DNA of 64,000 nt from Ruminococcus sp. (GCA_017450925.1 JAFSSS010000019.1:21768-85767), one strand, 5' to 3'. Positions 15,785-24,832 are shown, counted from the stretch's first letter. Program-made: numbers and translations. Notes: generated by a model from the sequence alone, not told the origin.

Positions 15785-17206
15785 TTAAAATCTGAAATAC
15801 AGGAACGGATTGTTTGTGGTGTTGAGCAGCAGCAGCGAGCTGATTATCAGCACTGCGGCATTCATCACAATGCCCGCGCCCTGCATGAAGTAGTAGTTTC
15901 CTGCTTTTTTCTGCGCAAGCTCCTTGAGCTTGGGAAGGATAGGCGTTGCCAGCAGGACTGCTGCGGTCACAAGGAATATATTTGATACGAAAAGGTTTCT
16001 CGTGATGACGTTTGAGAAGGGATTGCCGTTTGCACCCACGATAGCCTTGAAGAACTTTCCGAGAGCGCCGAAATTCTCAAAGTAGAAGATACCGAAGCCG
16101 AGAATGATGACCAGCTTGGTGTAGATGTGGGCAAATATGGGGTTCCAGTTCTTATATCTCTTCTTGCCCAGCTTCATTTCCATGAACACGAAGAGGCCGT
16201 AGTAAAGTCCCCAGATAACGAAGTTCCAGCTTGCACCGTGCCACAGACCCGTGCAGAACCAAACAAGGAAGAGCCCGCCGTATTTCCGCCGCTTGCCGAA
16301 GATAGGCACATAAAGCAGATAGTCGCGGAAGAAGGTACCCAGCGAGATATGCCACCTCTGCCAGAATTCGGTTATGCTCTTGCAAACAAAGGGATATTTG
16401 AAGTTCTCGTCAAAATGGAAGCCGAAGATGCGTCCCAGTCCGATAGCGATATCCGAATAGCCCGAAAAGTCGAAGTAATACCACAGCGCCACCATTGCCG
16501 CACCGAACCATGCGCCCAGCACCGAAATAGTGCCGATGCCGCTGTAGCCGTTCTCGGCGGTTCCGAAGCAGGTAGTTACCACCGTGTTCAGGCTGTTGGC
16601 GATGATGACCTTTTTGCCTATGCCGAGGATTATCCGGGAAAAGCCCTCGGAAATGTCCTTCAGATCGGTGTGCCTGTCGTCGATCTCCTCGGCGATAGTC
16701 GAATAGCGGACGATAGGCCCCGCGATAAGCTGCGGGAACATGGAAACATAAAGCAGGAACTTGTAGAAACGGGTCTGCACCTTGACCTTGCCCCAGTAGC
16801 AGTCGATAGAATAGGAAAGCGTCTGGAAGGTGTAGAAGGAAATGCCTATGGGCAGCTTTATGTCGGGAACGGGAATGGAAACGTGCAGCAGATTATTGAT
16901 ATTCTCCACAAAGAAGCCGCTGTACTTGAATATCCCCAGCACGCCGATATCCACGATAAGCGCCAGTATCAGCGCCTGCTTTTTCCGTTTCTGCGTTTTG
17001 GCTTTGCCGATAGTCAGACCCGTCATGTAATTGAGGAACGAGTAGGCTATAAGCATCACGATCCACACAGGCTCGCCCCAAGCATAGAACAGCATCGAGA
17101 AGGCCAGCAGCACGATATTGCGTGCCTGTATCTTCCTTGCAACAAAATAGATCAGTATGCACAGGGGCATAAAGAAGTATATGAAAAACAGATCGGCAAA
17201 AACCAA
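15785..17206 (-). CDS. MBOAT-family O-acyltransferase (AlgI/DltB-like)
   Basis: 473-residue polytopic protein that moves acyl (often acetyl) groups across the membrane to an extracytoplasmic acceptor. Conserved stretches are LPIGISFYTFQTLSY, FPQLIAGPIVRY, EFWQRWHISLGTFFRDYLLYVP and the catalytic-His motif CTGLWHGASWNF near residue 322. The start is TTG at 17204-17206 (MVFADLFF), preceded by GAGAGGA. It is the first gene of a two-gene operon with the DHHW protein; the acylated polymer is not encoded in this window. Confidence 0.92.
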   Translation of the reverse strand: MVFADLFFIYFFMPLCILIYFVARKIQARNIVLLAFSMLFYAWGEPVWIVMLIAYSFLNYMTGLTIGKAKTQKRKKQALILALIVDIGVLGIFKYSGFFVENINNLLHVSIPVPDIKLPIGISFYTFQTLSYSIDCYWGKVKVQTRFYKFLLYVSMFPQLIAGPIVRYSTIAEEIDDRHTDLKDISEGFSRIILGIGKKVIIANSLNTVVTTCFGTAENGYSGIGTISVLGAWFGAAMVALWYYFDFSGYSDIAIGLGRIFGFHFDENFKYPFVCKSITEFWQRWHISLGTFFRDYLLYVPIFGKRRKYGGLFLVWFCTGLWHGASWNFVIWGLYYGLFVFMEMKLGKKRYKNWNPIFAHIYTKLVIILGFGIFYFENFGALGKFFKAIVGANGNPFSNVITRNLFVSNIFLVTAAVLLATPILPKLKELAQKKAGNYYFMQGAGIVMNAAVLIISSLLLLNTTNNPFLYFRF

Positions 17207-17243
17207 TTTACAGGATCCTCTCTTTTATTCGTTGTCTGTTTTC

Positions 17244-17257
17244 CGAAAACGTTTTCG
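17244..17257. promoter_or_regulatory. LacI/CcpA-type operator in MBOAT leader
   Basis: A perfect 14-bp palindrome, CGAAAACGTTTTCG, with the AACGTT centre typical of LacI-family sites and close to a catabolite-responsive element. It lies about 45 bp downstream of the promoter -10, where a bound repressor would block elongation. Confidence 0.6.
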
Positions 17258-17301
17258 CAAGCTAACATACCACTAAAAACAGTTACTAAACAGCACTTTA
17301 T

Positions 17302-17330
17302 ATTATAACATCAGCCGTCATTAAAGTCAA
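17302..17330 (-). promoter_or_regulatory. Promoter of the MBOAT/DHHW operon
   Basis: On the minus strand: TTGACT (17325-17330), 17 bp, TATAAT (17302-17307), about 95 bp before the TTG start. Confidence 0.82.
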
Positions 17331-17351
17331 TCGCCATTCTGCACAAACAGA

Positions 17352-17400
17352 AAAAAGAAAACCCCGCAAATAACAGGCAGATTGCCGTTTGCGGGGTTTG
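17352..17400 (-). terminator. Terminator downstream of the small membrane protein
   Basis: AACCCCGCAAA (17360-17370) pairs with TTTGCGGGGTT (17388-17398). Read on the minus strand it is followed by TTTTCTTTTTTCTG. Confidence 0.82.
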
Positions 17401-17445
17401 TCACAAAAATAACAAGGGTAAATAATTTCACACTTGGGATGATAT

Positions 17446-18069
17446 TCAATCCTCGACGATGCTTTTGACGGGAGAGTTATCGAAGTCCTTCTGTCTGCGG
17501 TGTTTGGCGCGGAGCTTTCTGACTATCCATATAATAAGCAGAACGGCAGAGAGGGCGGTCATCAACATGATCGGGTAAAGGCCGAAGCGCCACTTTGAGG
17601 GGAACTCCTTCTGCTCCTCGGTGAGGCCGATGCCCTCGCCCACGCGGGTGACGGCCTTATCAATGATATAGGAGGCGCCCTGCATATAGACCACCGTACC
17701 GACGAGGATGAAGGCGAACTGGGGGATATACTTACTCAAGAAGGCCAGCACGAGGCCGACGAGGCAGAGGGCGGCGCCGACACCGATGAGGGCGGCAACA
17801 TAGCCGGGGACGTCATCCATTTGCCCCATAGAGATACCGAGGACGAAGATACCGCCGTAATAGAGGCCCGACCAAAGGAAGGGGACGCACATAAGGAGCT
17901 TCAGCAGGAGGGTCACGGCGGAGTCCATTTTTTTGGCATTACGGCGCATTTTGCGGGCGCTTTTGCTTTCGCGGGGGGAATCATGCTCGAGCTGTTCGGA
18001 GCGTTCAGCGATTTTTTTGGCATTCAGCTGTTGTTGACTTTGTTTTTTGAGTCTATCCTTTTTTGACAT
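17446..18069 (-). CDS. Four-helix membrane protein of unknown function
   Basis: 207 residues. A highly charged cytoplasmic N-terminus (residues 1-48, rich in K, R, S) precedes about four membrane helices (near 52-78, 86-110, 115-135 and 163-183), and it ends in a basic then acidic tail. I do not recognise the family. The start follows AGGTGC, and the gene stands alone between a terminator and the large repeat-filled gap. Confidence 0.65.
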   Translation of the reverse strand: MSKKDRLKKQSQQQLNAKKIAERSEQLEHDSPRESKSARKMRRNAKKMDSAVTLLLKLLMCVPFLWSGLYYGGIFVLGISMGQMDDVPGYVAALIGVGAALCLVGLVLAFLSKYIPQFAFILVGTVVYMQGASYIIDKAVTRVGEGIGLTEEQKEFPSKWRFGLYPIMLMTALSAVLLIIWIVRKLRAKHRRQKDFDNSPVKSIVED

Positions 18070-18166
18070 AAAGCACCTCTTGAATGGGATAATATATATA
18101 TGAAAGAGCGATACATTTTATGCAAAGCGCACTGACATTATAACACAGAAGAAAACAAAATGCAAG

Positions 18167-18351
18167 TCCGCCGAGCCAAAGAAGGTGCGGGAGGAAAGAC
18201 AGACTGCCGGCGGGACGATCAAAGCTGGCGGAAAGAACGCGAAGCGGCAGGGGCGTGCCCCTGCACCCAACTCCGCCGAGCCAAAGAGGGTGCGGGAGGA
18301 AAGACAGACTGCCGGCGGGACGAACAAAGCTGGCGGAAAGAACGCGAAAGC
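18167..18351 (+). repeat. Tandem 80-bp module of repeat family B (period 105 bp)
   Basis: Two near-identical copies (18167-18245 and 18272-18351) start TCCGCCGAGCCAAAGA and share GCCGGCGGGACGA and CTGGCGGAAAGAACGCG. Between them is a CAGGGGC-gt-GCCCCTG hairpin (18247-18262). A diverged, inverted fragment of the same module lies at 24599-24653. The stretch 18070-18166 holds only leader sequence of the minus-strand gene. Confidence 0.8.
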
Positions 18352-18614
18352 GCATTAAAAAGCGCGCGGTCAAGCCTCGCGCCAGAGGCTTGCGGGGTCA
18401 AGGGGCAGAGCCCCTTGCAGAGTTTGGGGCAGAGCCCCATTCGGCGCGTTAGCGACGACCGGCGCTGCACACAGTAAACAGTAGGGCGCAAAAGCAGTAA
18501 CCCACATCCCAAATAATGGGGACAAACCAAATGCAGCGCCGGAAAAAAGCAGTCCTCCCGCACTCGCAGGAAACAGCAAGGGAGCGAAGCGACCGCGCGC
18601 ATTTCCGTCCCTCG
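18295..18614 (+). repeat. Interspersed repeat family B, copy 1
   Basis: GC-rich non-coding element of about 300 bp. It contains GCGCGCGGTCAAGCCTC, an AAGCCTC/GAGGCTT hairpin, two GGGGCAGAGCCCC palindromes, CGACCGGCGCTGCA and CAGTCCTCCCGCACTCGCAG. The reverse complement aligns along its whole length with 49521-49825. Open frames cross it on both strands but none has a ribosome site or conserved product. Confidence 0.85.
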
Positions 18615-18658
18615 ATGATGACAGCCACAAAGCGCCAAGCACTCGCAGAAAAGAGCGT

Positions 18659-18760
18659 CAGCGATCATCCGTCCGCAGAACAACAAAGTGACAGCCCTAA
18701 CATCCGCCAATAGCCCGCACAAGCCGAAAAGAGCAGCAGCGATCATCCGTCCGCAGAACA
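18659..18760 (+). repeat. 24-bp direct repeat pair upstream of spoIVB
   Basis: The 24-bp word beginning CAGCGATCATCCGTCCGCAG occurs at 18659-18682 and 18737-18760, 78 bp apart. The remaining sequence to 18904 has a CAGAAT-tt-ATTCTG inverted repeat near 18839-18852 and an AT-rich stretch ahead of the spoIVB ribosome site; no sigma-factor site is convincing. Confidence 0.7.
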
Positions 18761-18904
18761 CAAAAGCCAAAACGCAAAACCACATTTATACATTCCACTT
18801 TTTTCCACCCGCGCCACACCGCACTGAAAATTTTTGTTCAGAATTTATTCTGCACCGTTGTCAAAAATATATGTGTAATCGCAAAAAGAAAGGATGTTGA
18901 TATC

Positions 18905-20080
18905 ATGCGCCGCTTTTTTCATAAGGTCGCATTCGCAGCGGGTGCCGCCGCCGTGTCGGTCATCGCCTTGATCGGCTTCTACGGCAGACAGCTTCCCGCT
19001 TCATTCCTCACTGCCGGAGACGATGAACTCGCTCTGCAGTCTTTTTTTACAGTTACCTCGCGCCCCGTATCTGACTCAACAGAGGTAAAGGAAAATATGG
19101 ATAACCACACTCTTATGCTGTTCGATACCTTTCCTATAAAAAACGTCACCGCCGCCGCCGTCTCACGCCCCTCGCTCGTCCCCTGCGGCCAGCCCTTCGG
19201 CATCAGACTTATGACCGACGGCGTTATGGTCATCGGCCTCGAGGAGGTCAACAGCTCCTGCCCCGCCTCTGACTGCGGCATCCGCGTAGGCGATGTCATC
19301 ACAGGCATCAACGGCCAGACCGTTACCACAAATAAACGTGTCAGCGAGATCATCGGCTCAACTAAGGGCGAGCCCTGCTCCGTCTCCTACTCCCGGGACG
19401 GTACGGCAAGGATAGCTACCCTGACCCCCGTCTATAGCGGCGGAACATATAAGGCCGGTATGTGGGTGAGAGATTCCTCTGCCGGAATCGGCACCCTTAC
19501 CTTCTATGACCCCGCCTCCGGCGTTTTCGGCGGCCTCGGACACCCGATCTGCGATGCCGATACCAAGCTGCCCCTGCCGATCTCTCACGGCACTGTCGGA
19601 AATGTGAGGATCAACGGCTGCTCCCGCAGCGAACACGGCCAGCCCGGCCAGCTGCTCGGTGAGTTCCTTTCTTCAGATACCACCGGCAGTATCACCTTGA
19701 ATATAAACGAGGGGGTCTTCGGCCGGCTGGACAGCCCCCCTGCCTCCGCTGAACCCCTCCCTCTCGGCTTTAAACAGGAGATCACTGCGGGCGAGGCCTG
19801 CATCCTCTCCACCGTCTCCGGAACAGAGCCCCGCAGCTATACCGTCGAGATCGAAAATATCGACCTCTCCGACAGCGCCTCTCACGATATGGTCGTCCAC
19901 GTCACCGACCCGGAGCTTCTGCGGGAGGCCGGCGGCATCGTTCAAGGCATGAGCGGCAGCCCTATCATCCAAAACGGCCGTATCGTCGGCGCAGTCACCC
20001 ATGTGTTCGTTGACGATCCCACCCGGGGCTATGCGATCTTTGCCGAGGATATGTTCCGTCAGACCAGCCTCGTCGAATAA
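18905..20080 (+). CDS. spoIVB: SpoIVB peptidase (S55), sporulation signalling protease
   Basis: Serine peptidase made in the forespore and secreted into the intermembrane space, where the B. subtilis enzyme triggers pro-sigmaK processing. 391 residues. N-terminal signal anchor (about 7-25), a PDZ domain (about 100-185; SDCGIRVGDVITGINGQ) and the S55 domain with GLGHPI (catalytic His near 212) and GIVQGMSGSPI (catalytic Ser near 350). The gene precedes spo0A, the conserved order in spore-forming Firmicutes. AAAGGA lies nine bases before the ATG. Confidence 0.94.
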   Translation: MRRFFHKVAFAAGAAAVSVIALIGFYGRQLPASFLTAGDDELALQSFFTVTSRPVSDSTEVKENMDNHTLMLFDTFPIKNVTAAAVSRPSLVPCGQPFGIRLMTDGVMVIGLEEVNSSCPASDCGIRVGDVITGINGQTVTTNKRVSEIIGSTKGEPCSVSYSRDGTARIATLTPVYSGGTYKAGMWVRDSSAGIGTLTFYDPASGVFGGLGHPICDADTKLPLPISHGTVGNVRINGCSRSEHGQPGQLLGEFLSSDTTGSITLNINEGVFGRLDSPPASAEPLPLGFKQEITAGEACILSTVSGTEPRSYTVEIENIDLSDSASHDMVVHVTDPELLREAGGIVQGMSGSPIIQNGRIVGAVTHVFVDDPTRGYAIFAEDMFRQTSLVE

Positions 20081-20196
20081 ACAGGAATTGTTGCTGTCCT
20101 TTTGGATTATATAACAATTTGTTATATTTATAGGTAAATATGCAGCATCATGCACAATCGTGTCGATAAGATTTTGACGTTTTGAGCAAAAAAGTA

Positions 20197-20225
20197 TTGA
20201 TTTTTACAGCTATCTGTGCTAAACT
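20197..20225 (+). promoter_or_regulatory. Candidate spo0A promoter
   Basis: TTGATT (20197-20202), 17 bp, TAAACT (20220-20225), about 75 bp before the start codon. TGTCGAT at 20161-20167 is one base off the 0A-box heptamer TGTCGAA and could serve autoregulation. Confidence 0.5.
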
Positions 20226-20298
20226 ATTGTCAAGGGCAGAAAGCGGGAGCGCCGGCAACTCCCGCCGCCTGCCAATCTGTTACACGGAGGAATACATA

Positions 20299-21081
20299 AT
20301 GAACAATAAGATAAAGATACTCATCGGCGACGACTCCGCCCAGTACGGCGTGAGCTGTGCGGCATCACTGCGGAGCCTCGGATTTTTCGTAATAACCCGC
20401 CCCAAGGACGGCCTTGTTATACTGGACGCTGTCCGCAGCGAAGCGCCGGAGGTGGTCATCATCGACGCTGTGATGCCCAACCTTGACGCTATCGGCCTTA
20501 TCCGCAAGGTCATGCAGTCATCCTACAAAAAGCCCATGTTCATCGTCACCAGCTCCTACGAGAACTCCTTCATCGAGCAGCAGGTGATGACCGCCGGGGC
20601 ATCCTATTTCATGCTCAAGCCCTTTGATGTGAAGGTGCTGGGCGAGCGCATCAAGATGATGCTGGATATCGACACCGACATCACCTCTGACTCCGCCTTT
20701 TCCCGCCGGGGGCAGAACCCCAACCTTGAGATAATCGTCACCGATATAATCCACCAGATAGGCGTTCCCGCCCACATCAAGGGCTATCACTATCTGCGGG
20801 AGGCTATCATGGCCTCGGTAGCGGACAAGGAGATGCTCGAAAGCGTCACCAAGGTGCTTTACCCAGCGGTAGCAAAGAAATTCCGCACCACGCCCTCCCG
20901 GGTGGAGAGAGCTATCCGCCACGCCATTGAGATCGCATGGGACCGCGGCGACATCGACACCCTCAACTCCTTCTTCGGCTACACCATAAACACCGGCAAG
21001 GGCAAGCCCACCAACTCGGAATTCATCGCCCTTATCACCGACAAGATCTGCCTGAAATACAAAACTACGATGACAGCGTAA
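20299..21081 (+). CDS. spo0A: Spo0A, master sporulation response regulator
   Basis: 260 residues. Receiver domain (about 1-125): acidic pair in IGDDSA, phosphoacceptor Asp near 56 in [13 protein letters not shown], and the conserved Lys in MLKPFD. The DNA-binding Spo0A_C domain (about 150-260) shows the family signature [18 protein letters not shown] and the [21 protein letters not shown] end. The start is fixed by CGGAGG eight bases before the ATG. Controlled by phosphorelay in known systems; kinases are not in this window. Confidence 0.96.
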   Translation: MNNKIKILIGDDSAQYGVSCAASLRSLGFFVITRPKDGLVILDAVRSEAPEVVIIDAVMPNLDAIGLIRKVMQSSYKKPMFIVTSSYENSFIEQQVMTAGASYFMLKPFDVKVLGERIKMMLDIDTDITSDSAFSRRGQNPNLEIIVTDIIHQIGVPAHIKGYHYLREAIMASVADKEMLESVTKVLYPAVAKKFRTTPSRVERAIRHAIEIAWDRGDIDTLNSFFGYTINTGKGKPTNSEFIALITDKICLKYKTTMTA

Positions 21082-21130
21082 GTGCGCTGCCGGCAACGAG
21101 GCTGCTGCAGGAACGGCTCCAGCCAAAAAA

Positions 21131-21165
21131 GGGCACTCTCCCCGTGCGGGGAGAGTGCCCTTTTT
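21131..21165 (+). terminator. spo0A terminator
   Basis: Perfect 13-bp stem GGGCACTCTCCCC (21131-21143) / GGGGAGAGTGCCC (21148-21160), loop GTGC, then TTTTT; the upstream A-run makes it usable from the other strand too. Confidence 0.92.
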
Positions 21166-21237
21166 CGCACTTTGCGGCGCTGCGATGCCGCGCCGCAAAA
21201 CCATTATCAATAAACAGCCCTGTTCAAAAGCCTCGGT

Positions 21238-21774
21238 TCAGCCGTTTATCAGCTTTGCCGCTTTCAGTATCGCCAGCTGTGTCTTGGCATCGGGGAGCTT
21301 TCCGTCATAGACCATTTGCAGAGCCTCCTCAAAGGGGATCTTCACCACGTCAAGGAACTCGTCCTCGTCAAGATGCCTGTCGCCGAAGCTAAGCTCCCGC
21401 GCTAAATACATATGGATGATCTCGGTGTCATATGCCACCGTGGGATAAAGACAGCCGAGATAATCGAACCGCCCCGGGACGGCACCTATCTCCTCCTTCA
21501 GCTCCCTAAGGCCGCAGGCGCGGTGATCCTCGCCGTATTCCAGCTTTCCGGCAGGTACCTCCGTCAGTACCTCGGCAAAGGGGTATCTGAACTGCTTTAC
21601 CATATAGACCTCGCCCCTGTCGTTCACCGGCACCACGCACACCCCTCCGGGATGCTTTATCACCTCGCGGACGGCGTTTCTTCCGTCCTCAAGCTCGACC
21701 TTATCCACATACAGCTTGACAACTATACCGTCAAACCTCTGCTCGCTTTCAAGCGTTTTTTCTTCAAGATGCAT
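21238..21774 (-). CDS. NUDIX hydrolase, ADP-ribose pyrophosphatase type
   Basis: 178 residues. The NUDIX box is complete (GKLEYGE then RELKEEIGA), preceded by VPVNDRGEVYMVKQFRYPF and followed by YPTVAYDTEIIHMYLA, the pattern of ADP-ribose diphosphatases (NudF-like). It would split ADP-ribose into AMP and ribose 5-phosphate in the cytoplasm. It follows the second YfhO gene by four bases on the same strand, so the two are co-transcribed. Confidence 0.92.
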   Translation of the reverse strand: MHLEEKTLESEQRFDGIVVKLYVDKVELEDGRNAVREVIKHPGGVCVVPVNDRGEVYMVKQFRYPFAEVLTEVPAGKLEYGEDHRACGLRELKEEIGAVPGRFDYLGCLYPTVAYDTEIIHMYLARELSFGDRHLDEDEFLDVVKIPFEEALQMVYDGKLPDAKTQLAILKAAKLING

Positions 21775-21778
21775 AGCC

Positions 21779-24235
21779 TTATTCTCCTGCTCCTTTTTTC
21801 TTCATGAACCGCGAGATCACGGGGATCTTCACATCCTCGCCCCGCTTTTTGCGGCGCTGACAGTCAACGACCCAATAGATGACCAGCACTGCCGCCGCAC
21901 CCGCCGAGGCCGCTCTTCCGAGGGTAAGACCCTGCGCCTTGAACTTAAAGGTGATAGTGCTGTCTCCCGCAGGAACAGGCACTGCCATAAAGCCGTAGCT
22001 GACCTTTTCCACATCAACAGGCTTTCCGTTGACCTCGGCGCTCCAGCCCTTTTCATAGGGCACAGAGAAGAACACCAGCTTTTGGCTGTCCAGCTTGATC
22101 TTCGCCTCAAAGCCCTGTGAGTCGTACTCAAAGGAATAACAGCTCTGCGCCCGCTTTTCCTCGCAGGACTGCTTGTACATATTCCTTGACACCGGCGCGG
22201 ACTTCACGTCGTACTTGGTCATCATCGGGGTATATTTGATCGCCTGCTCCTCGCTAAGCACAAGCGAATGCATCAGCAGGACAGGCTTTTCAGCCTCGCC
22301 GAGGTTTTTCAGATCCTCGTCAGACACATAGGTATCATAGGCAAAGCCCATAGGCACGAAGTTCTTGTTCTTATATACATAGAACTTGTTCTGGTCGCCC
22401 ACATACTCGAAATCGGGCATCTCGGTGATGACGCTGTCGGCGTGAGGCTCCTTTTCGCCCCGCTTTTCCTTGTCGGAGTATTCCTTGAAATAATACTTTA
22501 CCGAGAAGAGCCCTCTAAGCGCGTAGAGCTTCGGCTCCATACGCGAGGCCACGTCACGGGTCTGACCTATGGAGGTATAGAAGTCCATGATCGAGGTAGG
22601 CACCACGCTGTGGAACGTCCTCATGGAGCTTAGACCCCAGTACATACACCAGTTATCCACGCTTTCAGAGGTGTCTATCCGGTAGAAGGTGTTTTCCAGC
22701 CCGGACATATCGCCGTCATAGCCCGAAAGGTCGGTATGCTCCCTGCCGTTTATAGCCCGCTCGATATAGTCGGCGTTGTCGTTGCCCTGCACCGCTCCGT
22801 AGATGACCGAGCTCATCATGCACACGGCGCAGGCCGCCGAGGTCATGACGCAGAGGGTGAAGTGCCGCCTTCGGCGATCGACCGCCACCTTATACACCGC
22901 AAAGAACAGCATCACCGTCATAGCTATCGTAACGATAGCCTGAACGTAATACAGCTCCGGGTACTTCGGCACCTGCCCATAGACCGTCTGACCGTCCTTC
23001 TGCTTCGGCAGGAGCCCTATGCCGACGAATATCGAAGAGATGATCGCCGTAGGCACAAAGCCGAACCGCAGCTCGTTCTTGTCCCGGTCGATGACCTGCG
23101 CGGTCATAAGGCACATTATCAGTATCGGCATATAGAACCAGCGCGCATAGTAGCTGCTGTTGAAAAGGATAAAGGCGGAGTTGAAGAAGGGCACGCAGGC
23201 CATTATCATGCAGACGATTATCATTTTTCCCTGCCATGTCTTCTTCCTTGTGCGCATAAAGGCGATGACTCCGCACATGGAGAACATTGGCAGATATCCC
23301 GCCAGCGATGCCCACCTTGCCTTGTCGGAGTTGAGGATGTTTATCCTTGCGGGCATATCCGAGAGCATGAAGAAGGCCTGGAATATCCGGGGTATCCGCA
23401 GATGATCGCTGTAGGCCACCATGTCAAGACCCCAGAGATAGCTGGTGATGCGCGGGTTCTCGATAACGTCCATTACCGAGGGCAGCAGTATGAAGAAGGA
23501 CATCACAAAGCCCAGCACTGCCTCAAAGGCCAGCATACCGAAGATCCTGAAGTTCATGCGGAAGCTCTTGTCGCTCATCCGTATGAAGAAATAGATTATG
23601 GTGAACACCACCTCGCAGACGAAGAAGAAATAGCTTATCGTCGCGCAGACCGCCACCATAATTGCAAACGCTCCCTTTTTGTTTTCCTGCGTCAGCAGCT
23701 CGAACGAGAGCAGCAGCAGCGGGAAAAAGGCCGTTGCGTCGTGGAAGTGGTTGAAGAACACGTTATAGGTCTGAAAGCCGGAGAAGGCATAGAGCATCGC
23801 GCCGATAAAGGCCGCGCTCTTGTTTTCCACGAAACGGCGGATAAAGGCATAGGCGCACACTGCCGCCACCGCAGTTTTCAGCGCCAGCATCCAGGGCATC
23901 AGATAGGCCACCGCCTTCAGCGGGAAGAGGGTCGTCAGCCAAAAGAACGGGCTTCCCAGCAGATAGAAGGAATAGGAGCCGATGAAGTTTGAGCCGAGGT
24001 CAGTCCCCCAGTCCCAGCCGATGCCCACATCACGCACCACCTCGTTGGCGTGCTGATAGAACATCATCTGCTGCGAGTTGAAGTCGCCGTAATACAGGAA
24101 TATGCCCTTATTCACGATCATGGACGGGATAAAGCTGAGCATCATCGCCGCAAAGGCAACGACGAACAGCTTGAGATAAAGCTCCCTGCCCGCATTCTCG
24201 GAGGAGCGTTTTATAAATCCGGGTTTTTCTTTCAT
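21779..24235 (-). CDS. YfhO-family membrane protein (second of two in window)
   Basis: 818 residues from the start chosen at 24235 (MKEKPGFIK), with AAGGGGA ahead of it; the frame is open nine codons further upstream. About twelve helices, then an extracytoplasmic domain and a final helix with a basic tail. It shares FLYYGDFNSQQ, YSFYLLGSPFFWL, NVFFNHFHDATAFFPLLLLS, YYARWFYMPILI and YEKGWSAEVNG with the copy at 3388, so the two are paralogues. Likely role by family: glycosyl transfer to a cell-wall polymer. First gene of a two-gene operon with the NUDIX hydrolase. Confidence 0.87.
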   Translation of the reverse strand: MKEKPGFIKRSSENAGRELYLKLFVVAFAAMMLSFIPSMIVNKGIFLYYGDFNSQQMMFYQHANEVVRDVGIGWDWGTDLGSNFIGSYSFYLLGSPFFWLTTLFPLKAVAYLMPWMLALKTAVAAVCAYAFIRRFVENKSAAFIGAMLYAFSGFQTYNVFFNHFHDATAFFPLLLLSFELLTQENKKGAFAIMVAVCATISYFFFVCEVVFTIIYFFIRMSDKSFRMNFRIFGMLAFEAVLGFVMSFFILLPSVMDVIENPRITSYLWGLDMVAYSDHLRIPRIFQAFFMLSDMPARINILNSDKARWASLAGYLPMFSMCGVIAFMRTRKKTWQGKMIIVCMIMACVPFFNSAFILFNSSYYARWFYMPILIMCLMTAQVIDRDKNELRFGFVPTAIISSIFVGIGLLPKQKDGQTVYGQVPKYPELYYVQAIVTIAMTVMLFFAVYKVAVDRRRRHFTLCVMTSAACAVCMMSSVIYGAVQGNDNADYIERAINGREHTDLSGYDGDMSGLENTFYRIDTSESVDNWCMYWGLSSMRTFHSVVPTSIMDFYTSIGQTRDVASRMEPKLYALRGLFSVKYYFKEYSDKEKRGEKEPHADSVITEMPDFEYVGDQNKFYVYKNKNFVPMGFAYDTYVSDEDLKNLGEAEKPVLLMHSLVLSEEQAIKYTPMMTKYDVKSAPVSRNMYKQSCEEKRAQSCYSFEYDSQGFEAKIKLDSQKLVFFSVPYEKGWSAEVNGKPVDVEKVSYGFMAVPVPAGDSTITFKFKAQGLTLGRAASAGAAAVLVIYWVVDCQRRKKRGEDVKIPVISRFMKKKGAGE

Positions 24236-24272
24236 TTTACATTCCCCTTGCAATTTGGTCATATACGATAGT

Positions 24273-24301
24273 ATTATAGCACACCCGTCCTAATAAATCA
24301 A
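24273..24301 (-). promoter_or_regulatory. Promoter of the second YfhO operon
   Basis: On the minus strand: TTGATT (24296-24301), 17 bp, TATAAT (24273-24278). Confidence 0.8.
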
Positions 24302-24306
24302 GACAT

Positions 24307-24369
24307 TTTTTTAATTCACGCTTCTCCTTTTTTAATTCACGCTGCGCCTTTTTTAGTTCACGCTGCGCC
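24307..24369. repeat. Three tandem 21-bp repeats
   Basis: Units TTTTTTAATTCACGCTTCTCC, then two units ending CACGCTGCGCC, followed by a GCCCCC-ttt-GGGGGC hairpin (about 24367-24381). They sit just upstream of the minus-strand promoter. Beyond, 24382-24598 holds repeated TTGGTGTATG words (near 24490 and 24520) and no gene. Confidence 0.75.
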
Positions 24370-24598
24370 CCCTTTGGGGGCTTGGGTTTGTTTCGTACTG
24401 TGACCGTGACACCGCGCCGCGGACGGCTTGGCGTTATGTGACGCGGGCACTCGCATTCTTTCGGCTGAGATGCGTTAGAACCTTCATACGTTGGTGTATG
24501 CTGTGTATCACCGCTTGTGTTGGTGTATGTTGTATTTTATTGTGTATTATGTACTATGACTAAGTTCGACCCGACGGAGACAAGCTCACACCCTGCAA

Positions 24599-24653
24599 CG
24601 TCCGACCCGCCGGCAGACTATCTTTTCCGCCCGCACAGGGTTCGGCTCGGCGG
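24599..24653 (-). repeat. Degenerate fragment of repeat family B
   Basis: The reverse complement matches the 5' part of the 80-bp module at 18167 (CCGCCGAGCC, GCGGG, GCCGGCGGG in order) with scattered mismatches. It is followed by a tandem GCGCGAGGACC duplication (about 24665-24690). This is the only recognisable content in the 24382-24736 gap apart from the promoter at 24737. Confidence 0.6.
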
Positions 24654-24736
24654 CATTGCGCCGTCCGCGCGAGGACCGCGCGAGGACCGACGGGGACATG
24701 ATGTTAATATATCCCTCTCAGGTCAGTTTATTATGA

Positions 24737-24765
24737 TTGATTTTATCGCTGCAAAATGGTATAAT
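24737..24765 (+). promoter_or_regulatory. Promoter of the GH74 gene
   Basis: TTGATT (24737-24742), 17 bp, TATAAT (24760-24765), about 68 bp before the ATG. Confidence 0.82.
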
Positions 24766-24832
24766 AAAATATATAGACACGTTTTTGTCATTCCTGTCAG
24801 CAGAAGCATTAGAGTTTATAAGGAGGTATATC

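Noticed and set aside
18219-18785. 188-codon frame across repeat family B
   Set aside because: Cys/Leu/Arg-rich translation with no start signal; the same sequence is translated in different frames at the other copy, so it is not conserved as protein.
22736-23992. 418-codon frame opposite the second YfhO gene
   Set aside because: Composition is rich in His and Arg with no motif; it is a GC-driven shadow of a well-supported gene.
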